Positions 21,001 to 28,926 of a DNA stretch of 64,000 nucleotides are shown here, in pieces; the first letter of the stretch is position 1, and the number at the start of each line of letters is the position of its first letter. Under the pieces are notes generated by a model, which worked only from the letters and a program-made list of their open reading frames with translations, did not search any database and was not told the DNA's origin. The DNA comes from Streptomyces sp. ITFR-21. Lineage in GTDB: Bacteria > Actinomycetota > Actinomycetes > Streptomycetales > Streptomycetaceae. The stretch is from positions 6,236,001 through 6,300,000 of the forward strand of contig NZ_CP134605.1 of assembly GCF_031844685.1 (NCBI RefSeq), in the 5' to 3' direction. The translations under genes were made by a program, and so were the position numbers.

Positions 21001-21441
21001 ATGACTGCCGGTGACCCGCCGGTCGGCGACGGCGCGTTCCCCGAGGCGCCCGCCGGCCAGGCCGGACGCGCGCCCGCCATCCGGCCGTTCCTGGTCACCT
21101 CGGGCCGGGTGGCGGGCGCCAGGTCGGGGCTGCCGATGCCGGTCGAGACCCAGGTCGTCACGACCTCGGCGGGTATCGGGGTGCTCGACCGGCTCTCCTT
21201 CGAGCGGTACGACATCGTCGCCCTGTGCCGGGTGCCGCAGTCGCTCGCGGAGGTCGCGGCCAAGCTGAAGCTCCATCTCAATGTGGTCCGCGTGCTGGCC
21301 GAGGACCTCGAGTCCAGCGGACAGCTGGCGGTGTACGTGCCCAGCACCGAAACCGCCCACGACGCCTCAGTATTGCGAAGGGTGATTGATGGTCTCCGCG
21401 CCATCCCCGATTCCCGGGGGACACTCCGTGGCACCGACTGA
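21001..21441 (+). CDS. cvnC: Conservon DUF742 protein (CvnC)
   Basis: A 146-aa DUF742 protein with the family blocks IRPFLVTSGR, LPMPVETQVV, LSFERYDIVALCRVPQSLAE and LHLNVVRVLAEDLESSGQL. The second half looks like a winged helix. A clear GAGGAAGGA site precedes the ATG. It is part of the membrane-associated conservon complex, but its biochemical role is not known. Confidence 0.92.
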   Translation: MTAGDPPVGDGAFPEAPAGQAGRAPAIRPFLVTSGRVAGARSGLPMPVETQVVTTSAGIGVLDRLSFERYDIVALCRVPQSLAEVAAKLKLHLNVVRVLAEDLESSGQLAVYVPSTETAHDASVLRRVIDGLRAIPDSRGTLRGTD

Positions 21442-22027
21442 ACCGCCGGCCGGCCTGGCCGCAGGACCGGCCGCCGGGCGTCCGCCGCTGCCGGTCAAGA
21501 TGGTGATCGCGGGCGGCTTCGGCGTCGGCAAGACCACCACGGTCCGGTCGATCTCCGAGATCGACCCGCTCACCACCGAGGCCGACATCACCGAGGTCGC
21601 GGCCGGTGTGGACGACCTCAGCCACACCCCGGACAAGACGACCACCACGGTCGCCATGGACTTCGGCTGCATCACCATCGACGAGGCCCTCAAGCTCTAC
21701 CTGTTCGGCACCCCGGGCCAGGAGCGGTTCGGCTTCATGTGGGACGACCTGGTGGAGGGGGCGCTCGGCGGCCTGGTCATCGTCGACACCCGGCGGCTGG
21801 AGGACTGCCACGCGGCCGTCGACTACTTCGAGCACAAGCGGATCCCGTTCGCCGTCGCGGTCAACGCCTTCGACGGCCGGATCGAGCACCGGCTGGCCGA
21901 CGTCCGCTGGGCCCTCGACGTCGCCGACCAGGTGCCGGTCATCGCCTTCGACGCCCGGGAGCGCGGTTCGGTCCGCGACGCCCTGCTGTGCGTCCTGGAA
22001 GTGGCGCTGAGCCGGGTCGGCGGCTGA
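21386..22027 (+). CDS. cvnD: Conservon Ras-like GTPase (CvnD)
   Basis: A small GTPase with P-loop GGFGVGKTTTV, G3-like region LFGTPGQERF and the NAFDG specificity segment in place of NKxD, as is usual for CvnD proteins. It overlaps cvnC. The longest start is ATG 21386. GTG 21428 (behind GGGGGA) would give 199 aa and a more typical N-terminus. It completes the conservon, a G-protein-like signalling complex linked to development and secondary metabolism in Streptomyces. Confidence 0.92.
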   Translation: MMVSAPSPIPGGHSVAPTEPPAGLAAGPAAGRPPLPVKMVIAGGFGVGKTTTVRSISEIDPLTTEADITEVAAGVDDLSHTPDKTTTTVAMDFGCITIDEALKLYLFGTPGQERFGFMWDDLVEGALGGLVIVDTRRLEDCHAAVDYFEHKRIPFAVAVNAFDGRIEHRLADVRWALDVADQVPVIAFDARERGSVRDALLCVLEVALSRVGG

Positions 22028-22053
22028 GCCGGCCGACCCGGTACGACCCCGGA

Positions 22054-22098
22054 GGGGGCCGGCCGGACCGTCATCCCCCGACGGTCCGCCCGGCCCCC
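22054..22098. terminator. Terminator hairpin between cvnD and the permease gene
   Basis: A 19-bp inverted repeat with one mismatch (left arm from 22054, right arm ending 22098) and a 7-nt loop ATCCCCC. It is centred between two convergent stop codons and could serve both strands. Confidence 0.75.
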
Positions 22099-22108
22099 GC
22101 CGCGCTTA

Positions 22109-22774
22109 TCAGCGGCGCCGCACCCCCGGCGACACCGCGAGCCGGGCGACCGCCCAGAACACGCCGATGGTCACCAGCGCCAGCGCCGCGATCAGGGTCG
22201 CGCCGCCCACCACCTTGTCGTAGTGGCGCTGGTAGAGGCCGTCCACGACGAAGCGGCCGAGGCCGCCGAGGCTCACATAGGCGGCGATGGACGCCGTGGA
22301 GACGACCTGGATCGCCGCCGAGCGCAGACCGCTGAGGATCAGGGGCAGCGCGACCGGCAGCTCGACCTGGAAGAGCACTCGCGCCGGCGGCATGCCCATC
22401 CCGCGGGCGGCGTCCACCGGCGAGGGGTCGACGGTCCGCATGGCCTCGTACGTGGTCACCAGGATCGGCGGTACGGCGAGGGCGACCAGCGGGATCATCA
22501 CCGGCACCAGGCCGAGCCCGAACAGCAGGAACATCAGTACCAGCAGACCGAAGCTCGGCAGTGCCCGCGCCGCGGTGGCGATCAGGGCCAGCGCGTTGCC
22601 GCCGCGCCCGGTGTGGCCGGTGACCAGGCCGACCGGCAGCGCGACGGCGGCGGCGATGCCGAGCGCCATCAGGGTGTACTCGACGTGCTCCAGCAGGCGG
22701 TGCGGGATGCCGTACTGGCCGTGCCAGTTCGCGCCGTCGCTGAAGAAGACGTGGATGAAGTGCAGGACGTTCAT
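22109..22774 (-). CDS. Osmoprotectant ABC transporter permease (second)
   Basis: A 221-aa inner-membrane permease of the BPD_transp_1 family. It has the EAA-like loop around DPSPVDAARGMGMPPARVLF and several hydrophobic spans (LIATAARALPSFGLLVLMF). It begins at an ATG that overlaps the stop of the other permease gene, and is the last gene of the permease-ATPase operon. It pairs with that permease for betaine/choline-type uptake. Confidence 0.88.
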   Translation of the reverse strand: MNVLHFIHVFFSDGANWHGQYGIPHRLLEHVEYTLMALGIAAAVALPVGLVTGHTGRGGNALALIATAARALPSFGLLVLMFLLFGLGLVPVMIPLVALAVPPILVTTYEAMRTVDPSPVDAARGMGMPPARVLFQVELPVALPLILSGLRSAAIQVVSTASIAAYVSLGGLGRFVVDGLYQRHYDKVVGGATLIAALALVTIGVFWAVARLAVSPGVRRR

Positions 22775-23490
22775 CGGGCGGCGTCCTCCAGAGCGGTTGC
22801 CACGGGCTCGGGCCGGGGGCCGGCCGCCCTGCCGCGGCCCCGGGCACGGGCGGCCCGCGGCATCCACGGGGTGAGCAGGACACGCAGCAGGACGAGCAGA
22901 CCGTCCAGCACGATCGCCAGCACCGCCGTGGTGACCACCGAGTTCACCGCGAGTTCGGTGCGGTGGTAGAAGAGCGAGTCGGCGAGCAGGTTGCCCAGCG
23001 CGCCCTGGTTGCCGATCAGCGCGCCGACACTGACCAGGCTGATGCTGGAGACCACCGCGAGCCGCAGCCCGGCGATGATCGCGGGCACCGCGATGGGCAG
23101 CTGGACGAAGACGTACCGCCGCAGCGGGTTCATCCCCATCGCGGTGGCCGCCGCCAGCGTCTCCGGCGGCACCGAGCGGACGCCGTCCACAATGGCCGGC
23201 ACCAGCAGCACCAGGCTGTAGACGGCCAGCGGGATCATCACGGTGGTCTCGGTGGCGCCGGTGTAGTCGATGAGCACCACGAAGAACGCCAGCGACGGAA
23301 TCGCGTAGAGCACCGTGGTCACCCACAGCACCGGCGGATACAGCCATCTGAAGCGGACGCACAGCTGTCCCAGCGGCAGCGCGACCACCAGCCCGCCGAG
23401 CACCGGCAGCAGGGCCTCCTTCAGGTGCAGGCCGATCAGGCCCGGATAGGAGTGCTGGAGATCGCTCGGGATGTCGAAGAAGCCGCTCAT
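22771..23490 (-). CDS. Osmoprotectant ABC transporter permease (first)
   Basis: A 239-aa permease of the OpuCB/OpuCD kind, with membrane segments throughout and the EAA-type loop PETLAAATAMGMNPLRRYVF. Both ends overlap neighbouring genes by 4 nt, showing tight coupling with the ATPase gene before it and the permease after it. Confidence 0.88.
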   Translation of the reverse strand: MSGFFDIPSDLQHSYPGLIGLHLKEALLPVLGGLVVALPLGQLCVRFRWLYPPVLWVTTVLYAIPSLAFFVVLIDYTGATETTVMIPLAVYSLVLLVPAIVDGVRSVPPETLAAATAMGMNPLRRYVFVQLPIAVPAIIAGLRLAVVSSISLVSVGALIGNQGALGNLLADSLFYHRTELAVNSVVTTAVLAIVLDGLLVLLRVLLTPWMPRAARARGRGRAAGPRPEPVATALEDAAR

Positions 23491-24680
23491 CGGGCGGCCC
23501 GGGTGCTCTTGCCGGTGGCCCCGGCGGCCGGCCCGGCCTGCACGGTCTCCGCGGCGGGCACGGCGTGCGGGCCGCGCTCGGCGTGGGCGCTGCGGACGGC
23601 GTCGGCGATCGACTCCTGCGAGGTGACGCCCACCACCCGTCCCTCGCCGTCCACCGCGACCGCCCAGCCGGTGGGGGAGAGCACCGCGCAGTCCAGCGCG
23701 TCCCGCAGCGAGTCCCGGCCGAACACGAACGGCCGCCCGGGGGACAGCAGCCCCTCGGTCGGGACCCCGCCGCCGCCCGCCACCGCGGTCGGCTCCGCCC
23801 AGCCGAGCGGCCTGCCGTCGGTGTCGGTGACCAGCAGGTACGCCGCGTCCGGCGTGGTGCGCTCGGCGATCTGCTGGGCGGTGGAGTCGGTCGCGACGAT
23901 CGGCGAGGTGGTCAGCTCAAGGCCGGCGGAGGTGAAGAAGGACAGCCGCCGGATGCCGCGGTCGGTACCGAGGAAGTCCTCGATGAACGCGTCGGCCGGC
24001 GCCGACAGCAGCTCGTCCGGCGGCGCGAACTGGACCAGCCGGCCGCCGGTGCGCATCACCGCGATCATGTCCCCGATCCGGATCGCCTCGTCGATGTCGT
24101 GGGTGACGAAGACGATGGTCTTGCCCAGCTCGGCCTGGATCCGCAGCAGCTCCGCCTGCAGCCCCTTGCGCACGATGGGGTCCACCGCGGAGAACGGCTC
24201 GTCCATCAGCAGCACCGGCGGGTCCGCCGCGAGCGCCCTGGCCACCCCGACGCGCTGCTGCTGCCCGCCGGAGAGCTGGTACGGGTAGCGGGTGGCGAGC
24301 GAGGCGTCCAGACCGACCCGCTCCATCAGGTCGGTGGCCCGCTTGCGGGCCCGGGTGCGGTCCCAGCCAAGCATCCGGGGCACCGTGGCGATGTTGTCCA
24401 CGATGGTGCGGTGCTGGAAGAGGCCGGCGTTCTGGATGACGTAGCCCATCGACCGGCGCAGCGCGTTGACCGGCTGGTCGCGGATGTCCGCCCCGTCGAG
24501 CAGGATCCTGCCCTCGCTCAGCTCCACCATCCGGTTGATCATGCGCAGGGTCGTGGTCTTCCCGCAGCCGGAGGGCCCGACCAGCACGGTGATGGAGCCG
24601 TCCGGGATTTCCATCGACAGGCGGTCGACCGCCGTCGTGCCGTCGGGGTACCGCTTGGTAACTGACTCGATGCTTATCAA
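23487..24680 (-). CDS. Osmoprotectant ABC transporter ATPase with CBS domains
   Basis: A 397-aa ATPase: Walker A GPSGCGKTTT, Q-loop YVIQNAGLF, signature LSGGQQQRVGVARA, Walker B VLLMDEPFSAVD. The C-terminal 120 residues form a CBS-like pair that in OpuA-type systems senses ionic strength. A TTG at 24680 gives the expected N-terminus (ISIESVTKRYPDGT). An in-frame GTG further upstream is the alternative start, and the nearby ATG is out of frame. Confidence 0.87.
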   Translation of the reverse strand: MISIESVTKRYPDGTTAVDRLSMEIPDGSITVLVGPSGCGKTTTLRMINRMVELSEGRILLDGADIRDQPVNALRRSMGYVIQNAGLFQHRTIVDNIATVPRMLGWDRTRARKRATDLMERVGLDASLATRYPYQLSGGQQQRVGVARALAADPPVLLMDEPFSAVDPIVRKGLQAELLRIQAELGKTIVFVTHDIDEAIRIGDMIAVMRTGGRLVQFAPPDELLSAPADAFIEDFLGTDRGIRRLSFFTSAGLELTTSPIVATDSTAQQIAERTTPDAAYLLVTDTDGRPLGWAEPTAVAGGGGVPTEGLLSPGRPFVFGRDSLRDALDCAVLSPTGWAVAVDGEGRVVGVTSQESIADAVRSAHAERGPHAVPAAETVQAGPAAGATGKSTRAAR

Positions 24681-24792
24681 AGTGCCGAATACCCTTCGGG
24701 ATTGGGCATGAGTAGGCTTGTTTTCGGACACCTCGTACAAGCCGTTGCGGACGAAGTTTAGACCGCCCGTGTTGCGGTCTGTCATCGGCCGA

Positions 24793-24839
24793 GGCACGGC
24801 GCGGGGCCCGCCGGTGTGACGGGCCCCGCGTACCGTGCC
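24793..24839 (-). terminator. Terminator hairpin after the P450 gene
   Basis: Inner arms CGCGGGGCCCG / CGGGCCCCGCG with a 9-nt loop, extended by outer arms GGCACGG / CCGTGCC. It lies 30 bp downstream of the P450 stop on the minus strand. Confidence 0.7.
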
Positions 24840-24868
24840 CCACTCAGCGGGGGCGGCGCCCCCGGCGC

Positions 24869-26086
24869 TCACCAGACCGCGGGGAACGCCTTGATGGTGG
24901 TCAGCAGCTCCCCCTTGGAGAAGCGCAGCTGCCGCGGGTCCACCGCGAGGTCCAGCGCCGGGAAGCGCTCCATCAGACTCTGCAGGCCGATCTGCAGCTG
25001 CGCCTTGGCCAGGTGGATGCCCACGCAGTAGTGCGCGCCGCCGCCGAACATCAGGGTGCGCGGTGGCGAGACCCGGTCGAAGTGCAGCTGGTGCGGGTCG
25101 GGGTACGCCTTCGGGTCCAGACCGGCCGCCGACAGCGGCAACGCCAGCGTCTCGCCGGCCCTGACCGTGCCCGACGGCAGCTCGACGTCCTCCAGCGCGA
25201 CCCGCAGCATCGCGCCGTTGCCCTGCTGGACGAAGCGCAGCAGCTCCTCCAGTACCGCCGTGGACACCCCGCCCGCGTCGGCGACCTGCTGCCACTTGGC
25301 CCGGTCGTCGCGCAGCAGGGTCAGCGTGATCCGGCTGAGGACGTTGGTGATGGTGTCGGTACCGGCCGCGATCACGCCGACCAGCACGTAGAACAGCTCC
25401 TCGTCGGAGAGCTTGCCGTCCACGTAGCAGGCGCTGACCAGTTGGCCCATCAGGTTGTCGGTGGGGCGCGCCCGCTGCTCCTCGACCAGGCCGCGGGTGT
25501 AGTCCATGAACTCCCTGATGGCCTGCTCCCGCTCGTCCTCGGTGACGACCACGGTGGACATGAATGCGTTGGACCAGCCGCAGAACGTGTCCTGGTCCGC
25601 CAGCGGCACCCCCAGCAGCCGGCAGATGATCCGGATCGGCAGCGGCTTGAAGTAGCCCTCCATCAGCTCCCCGGGCCGGCCGCCGGCCTCCACCGAGTCC
25701 AGCAGTCGCCCGGTCGTCTCGGCGATCAGCGGCCGCCAGGCCCGTACCCGGGCCGGGGTGAGCGAGGCCGCCAGCGTCTGGCGCTGCCGCATGTGGTCCG
25801 GGCCGTCCTGGTTCACCAGGGATATCGGGTCGGTGAAGATGTTCGACGCCTTGGTCCAGCGCGGGGCGCCCGGCTTGGTCAGCGCGTTCCTGGACAGCCG
25901 GGTGTCCCCGATGGCGGCGGCGATGTCCGCGTAGTCCAGCGCGAGGATCGCCTCGTGGCCGCTGCGCAGGCTGACCCTGCCGAACGGGCACTGCTCGCGC
26001 CGCTGCGCGAACTCGCGCGGCTCGCCGCCGAAGGGTCCCGGCGGCCAGGGGAAGCGCGGCGCTGGACCACCTGTCTCAACGGGCAT
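24869..26086 (-). CDS. Cytochrome P450
   Basis: A 405-aa soluble bacterial P450. The I-helix oxygen-activation motif is AGTDT, the K-helix ExxR is within LEELLRF, and the heme-ligand signature is FGGGAHYCVG. ATG 26086 lies behind AGAGGAG; an upstream in-frame ATG would add 10 residues. It is transcribed away from the Lys/Ala peptide gene 265 bp to the right, so it may share regulation with that operon and hydroxylate its product, but no substrate can be inferred from the sequence. Confidence 0.93.
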   Translation of the reverse strand: MPVETGGPAPRFPWPPGPFGGEPREFAQRREQCPFGRVSLRSGHEAILALDYADIAAAIGDTRLSRNALTKPGAPRWTKASNIFTDPISLVNQDGPDHMRQRQTLAASLTPARVRAWRPLIAETTGRLLDSVEAGGRPGELMEGYFKPLPIRIICRLLGVPLADQDTFCGWSNAFMSTVVVTEDEREQAIREFMDYTRGLVEEQRARPTDNLMGQLVSACYVDGKLSDEELFYVLVGVIAAGTDTITNVLSRITLTLLRDDRAKWQQVADAGGVSTAVLEELLRFVQQGNGAMLRVALEDVELPSGTVRAGETLALPLSAAGLDPKAYPDPHQLHFDRVSPPRTLMFGGGAHYCVGIHLAKAQLQIGLQSLMERFPALDLAVDPRQLRFSKGELLTTIKAFPAVW

Positions 26087-26351
26087 GTCGAGCTCTCCTC
26101 TGCTGTCGCGCCGCATCCGGGAATTCGGCTGCGGTCGGCTGTCCGGTCAGCCACAGGCTAAGCGCACCGGAGTCGTACCGGACGCCTCGGAAAACAAGAT
26201 TCCGGTTCTTCCGGGCGTCCTTCCACCGAATGTTCCGGGCCATGTGCCGGTCGAACTTCCTGGGCCGTGCACCGGTCCGGGCTGTTCACTGATCCCAGTT
26301 CGGAAGCAAGCCGCTGCCGGACCGACCAACAAAGAGAATGAGGTGTTCATC
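26087..26351. promoter_or_regulatory. Divergent promoter region of P450 and Lys/Ala peptide operon
   Basis: 265 bp between divergent starts. The peptide frame stays open leftward to 26085, but that part lacks the repeat and has ordinary mixed composition, so I treat it as noncoding. The site GAGG at 26340-26343 is 8 nt from the peptide ATG. No promoter hexamers are called. Confidence 0.5.
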
Positions 26352-26501
26352 ATGGCGAAGGCTGCCGCGAAGTCCGCTGTCAAGGCCGCGTCGAAGGCCG
26401 CGTCCAAGGCTGCGTCCAAGGCCGCGTCGAAGGCCGCCGTCAAGGCTGCCGTCAAGGCCGCGTCCAAGGTCGCCGTCAAGGCCGCTGTCAAGGCCGCCTG
26501 A
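26352..26501 (+). CDS. Small Lys/Ala repeat peptide, candidate RiPP-like precursor
   Basis: A 49-aa peptide made almost only of Ala, Lys, Ser and Val. Lysine occurs at residues 3, 7, 11 and so on to 47: twelve lysines with a perfect period of four, in units AASK or AAVK. There is no Cys, acidic residue or leader-like segment. As a helix it would show a slowly twisting stripe of lysines. Such tails occur at the ends of histone-like proteins, but a stand-alone gene heading a biosynthetic operon is unusual. It could be a substrate for the GNATs encoded downstream, or a DNA- or polyanion-binding peptide. The ATG was chosen for its Shine-Dalgarno spacing; no function is proven. Confidence 0.75.
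   Translation: MAKAAAKSAVKAASKAASKAASKAASKAAVKAAVKAASKVAVKAAVKAA
26352..26501 (+). repeat. 12-bp tandem repeat encoding the Lys periodicity
   Basis: The gene consists of repeated 12-bp units close to AAGGCCGCGTCC or AAGGCCGCCGTC, each specifying one Lys-Ala-Ala-(Ser/Val) unit. Third-position changes between units suggest selection for the protein pattern and not only recent slippage. Confidence 0.8.
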
Positions 26502-26517
26502 ATCTAAGGCCGGTGAC

Positions 26518-26551
26518 ATGGCGCCGGTGGACACTCTCCGCCGGCGCCATG
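26518..26551 (+). terminator. Hairpin between peptide gene and biosynthetic operon (attenuator-like)
   Basis: Arms CATGGCGCCGG and CCGGCGCCATG (11 bp) with a 12-nt loop, starting 17 bp after the peptide stop. It could reduce read-through, so that the peptide is made in excess over the enzymes, as is usual for ribosomal precursor peptides. It could also stabilise the short transcript. Confidence 0.65.
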
Positions 26552-26604
26552 GCAGCCCCGGGTAACAGCCCGACCTTGTCTCCCCTGCAGATTGCGAGAG
26601 AACT

Positions 26605-27549
26605 GTGTTCTATCTCGAACGGGTTGGCGCTTTCGTGCCGGAGGCGAGTATTTCTGTGCAGGAACTGAGCGAGCCGCTCGCTCTGACATCGAGCCAGGTA
26701 CTCCTCTTCACCCGCTTTCTCGGCCTCAACCGGGTCGCCGTCGCCCCCGGTGTCGAACTGGCCGACATGCTCACCTCGGCCGGCGAGGACGCGCTCGACG
26801 GAGTCGACCGGGACTCGGTGCGGTACCTGGTCCACGCGCACACCATGCAGCACGCCGCCCCGCCGTCCCAGCACATGCTGGAGGACGTACGGCGGCGGCT
26901 GGGCCTGCGCAACGCCTCGGTCTTCGGCCTGTCCCACATGAACTGCGTGGTCGGCCTGTACGCGCTGCAGATCGCCCGCTTCCTGCTCGACGGCGCCCAC
27001 CCGGACGAGAAAGTACTGGTCGTCACCGGCGACAAGATCCTCTCGCACCAGATCCACCTCATCCCCGAGACCACGGTCATGGGCGAGGCCGCCGCCGCCG
27101 CGCTGGTGGGCCGCGACCCGTCCGGCGACCGGATCGTCGGCCGCGCGGTGGACGTACTGGGCCGCTTCTACCAGTGCCTGAGCTGCCCGGAGGACCTGCG
27201 GATGGAGTACAAGCAGATCTACGCCGACCGGCTCAGCTCCGTCATGCGGAAAGCGGTCGAGGACGCGGGCTGCGATCCGCTGGACATTGCCGCGGTCCTG
27301 CCGCACAACGTGAACCGGCTGTCCTGGAAAAGGATCTGCGCCGAACTGGGTATCCCGGTCGAACGGGTCTACCTCGATAATGTCCCGAAGCTCGGCCACT
27401 GCTTCAGCTCCGATCCTTTCATCAATCTGGCAGCGGCCCGGGAAAGTGCACGTGTAAAACCCGGAGATCTTGTGCTGATGGCCTCGGCCGGCCTCGGCGC
27501 GGCGTTCGCGGCAACGGTCGTCCAGGTTGGAGAAGGGAGAGATCAGTGA
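26605..27549 (+). CDS. KASIII-like ketosynthase/acyltransferase
   Basis: A 314-aa thiolase-fold protein of the FabH family. The likely nucleophile is Cys114 in SHMNCVVG. His234 (LPHNVNR) and His265 (KLGHCFSSD) occupy the positions of the FabH His and Asn/His. It could condense an ACP-bound amino-acyl starter with malonyl-ACP or act as an ester/amide-forming acyltransferase. It starts at a GTG behind GAGAG and overlaps the ATP-grasp gene by 4 nt. It resembles the second KASIII gene of the operon, and both place Cys at residue 114. Confidence 0.82.
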   Translation: MFYLERVGAFVPEASISVQELSEPLALTSSQVLLFTRFLGLNRVAVAPGVELADMLTSAGEDALDGVDRDSVRYLVHAHTMQHAAPPSQHMLEDVRRRLGLRNASVFGLSHMNCVVGLYALQIARFLLDGAHPDEKVLVVTGDKILSHQIHLIPETTVMGEAAAAALVGRDPSGDRIVGRAVDVLGRFYQCLSCPEDLRMEYKQIYADRLSSVMRKAVEDAGCDPLDIAAVLPHNVNRLSWKRICAELGIPVERVYLDNVPKLGHCFSSDPFINLAAARESARVKPGDLVLMASAGLGAAFAATVVQVGEGRDQ

Positions 27550-28883
27550 ATTTCGTCGAACGGCTCAAGAAAGACCTCACCGGGGACCCCGGCGCCCGCT
27601 TCGTGTTCGTCAACAACTTCGAGGTGGAACGCAGCTGGGCGGCCGGCGAGCCCAAACTCCCCGGTGCCGGAATAGCGTTCGCCGGCGCCACGGTGAACCG
27701 TATGGAGGAAATGGGCGTCCTGCTGGCCGACGAGGGCGACGTGGTCGTCCTCAAGGCGCCGATGGACCGCGCGTTCGCCGCGTACCTCACCTCGCTCGGT
27801 GCCGCCGCCGGCCGCACCGTGTGGGCGGAGAACAGCGACCCGGCCCGGATGGTCACCGAGGACGCCCTGGTCTCCCCGCTGCTGCTGGAGGAGCTGCGGT
27901 CGCTCGACGACGGGCGCACCTACCTGATGCCGCTGGGCATCTCGGCCGCCGAGGAGGAGCTCTCCAAGGAGACCGGCCTCCCGCTGGCCGGCCCGACCGC
28001 CCAGATCTGCAAAGCCGTCAACGGCAAGATCTTCAGCCACCGGCTGGTCGACGAGCTCGGCCTGACCGCGGTGCCCGGCACCGTCGCCGAGACCGTCGGC
28101 GAGCTGCGGGGCGCGCTGACCGCGCAACTGGCCCGCGGCGGCCGGGCCGTGGTCAAGGAGTCGCTGGGTGTCTCCGGCCGCGGCATGGTCGTGGTCGAGG
28201 ACGAGCGGGGCGCGAACCGGCTGCTGCGGCTGATCGAGCGGCGCGGCGGGCAGGCCCCGGCCAACCTGGTGGTCGAGTCGTGGATCGAGCGGGCCCAGGA
28301 CCTCAACTACCAGTTCGTGGTGGGCCGCACCGGCGAGGTGCGGTTCGAGACGGTCAAGGCCGCCGTACTGAAGAACAACGTCCACCAGGGGCACCGCTTC
28401 CCCGTCGAGCTGCCGCCGGCGGCCGTCGAGGAGCTGCACCACGCGACGCAGGCGATCGGCAAGGCGCTGCACGCCGAGGGCTACACCGGCATGGTCGGCG
28501 TCGACGCGATGCTCGGCCCGGACGGCACCCTCTACCCGTGCCTGGAGATCAACGCCAGGTTCAACATGTCCACCTACCAGAGCCGGATCGCCGAGCGCTT
28601 CATCCCCGAGGGCGCCCACGCGATCGCCGCCACGTTCGGCTTGCGGCCGACCAGGGTGCACGGCTTCAGCGACGTGGCCGAGGCCCTCGGCGAGCTGCTC
28701 TTCGACGGCTCGGGCCGGCCCGGAGTGCTGATCAACAACTTCGCGACGCTGAACGCGGCGGCGACCGACGACGGCGACTTCCACGGGCGGCTCTACGCCG
28801 TCTGCGTCGCCGGGTCCGCCGACGACGCGCTGGCCCTGCGCGAAGAGGCGGAACGCCGCCTGACGGAAATGGCCCGGCGATGA
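27546..28883 (+). CDS. ATP-grasp amino-acid/peptide ligase (BtrJ/PGM1-like)
   Basis: A 445-aa ATP-grasp protein: FVFVNNFEVERSWAAG near the N-terminus, Lys/Arg-rich ATP-binding region RAVVKESLGVSGRGMVVV, and the metal-binding end YPCLEINARFNMSTYQ. The family includes PGM1-related peptide ligases, which join amino acids to peptides. It also includes BtrJ-like enzymes, which load glutamate on an ACP in butirosin biosynthesis. A fold-III decarboxylase and a BtrI-like ACP follow directly, so I favour aminoacyl-ACP ligation. A PGM1-like role acting on the Lys/Ala peptide is the alternative. Confidence 0.8.
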   Translation: MNFVERLKKDLTGDPGARFVFVNNFEVERSWAAGEPKLPGAGIAFAGATVNRMEEMGVLLADEGDVVVLKAPMDRAFAAYLTSLGAAAGRTVWAENSDPARMVTEDALVSPLLLEELRSLDDGRTYLMPLGISAAEEELSKETGLPLAGPTAQICKAVNGKIFSHRLVDELGLTAVPGTVAETVGELRGALTAQLARGGRAVVKESLGVSGRGMVVVEDERGANRLLRLIERRGGQAPANLVVESWIERAQDLNYQFVVGRTGEVRFETVKAAVLKNNVHQGHRFPVELPPAAVEELHHATQAIGKALHAEGYTGMVGVDAMLGPDGTLYPCLEINARFNMSTYQSRIAERFIPEGAHAIAATFGLRPTRVHGFSDVAEALGELLFDGSGRPGVLINNFATLNAAATDDGDFHGRLYAVCVAGSADDALALREEAERRLTEMARR

Positions 28884-28926
28884 GCCGGGCGACGAGCCCC
28901 GCGGCGAACGGAAGGAGCGGACCGCG

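Noticed and set aside
26085..26501. A 138-residue version of the Lys/Ala peptide beginning inside the P450 start
   Set aside because: The upstream 89 residues lack the repeat, and the ATG at 26352 has a well-spaced Shine-Dalgarno site. A leader peptide here cannot be fully excluded.
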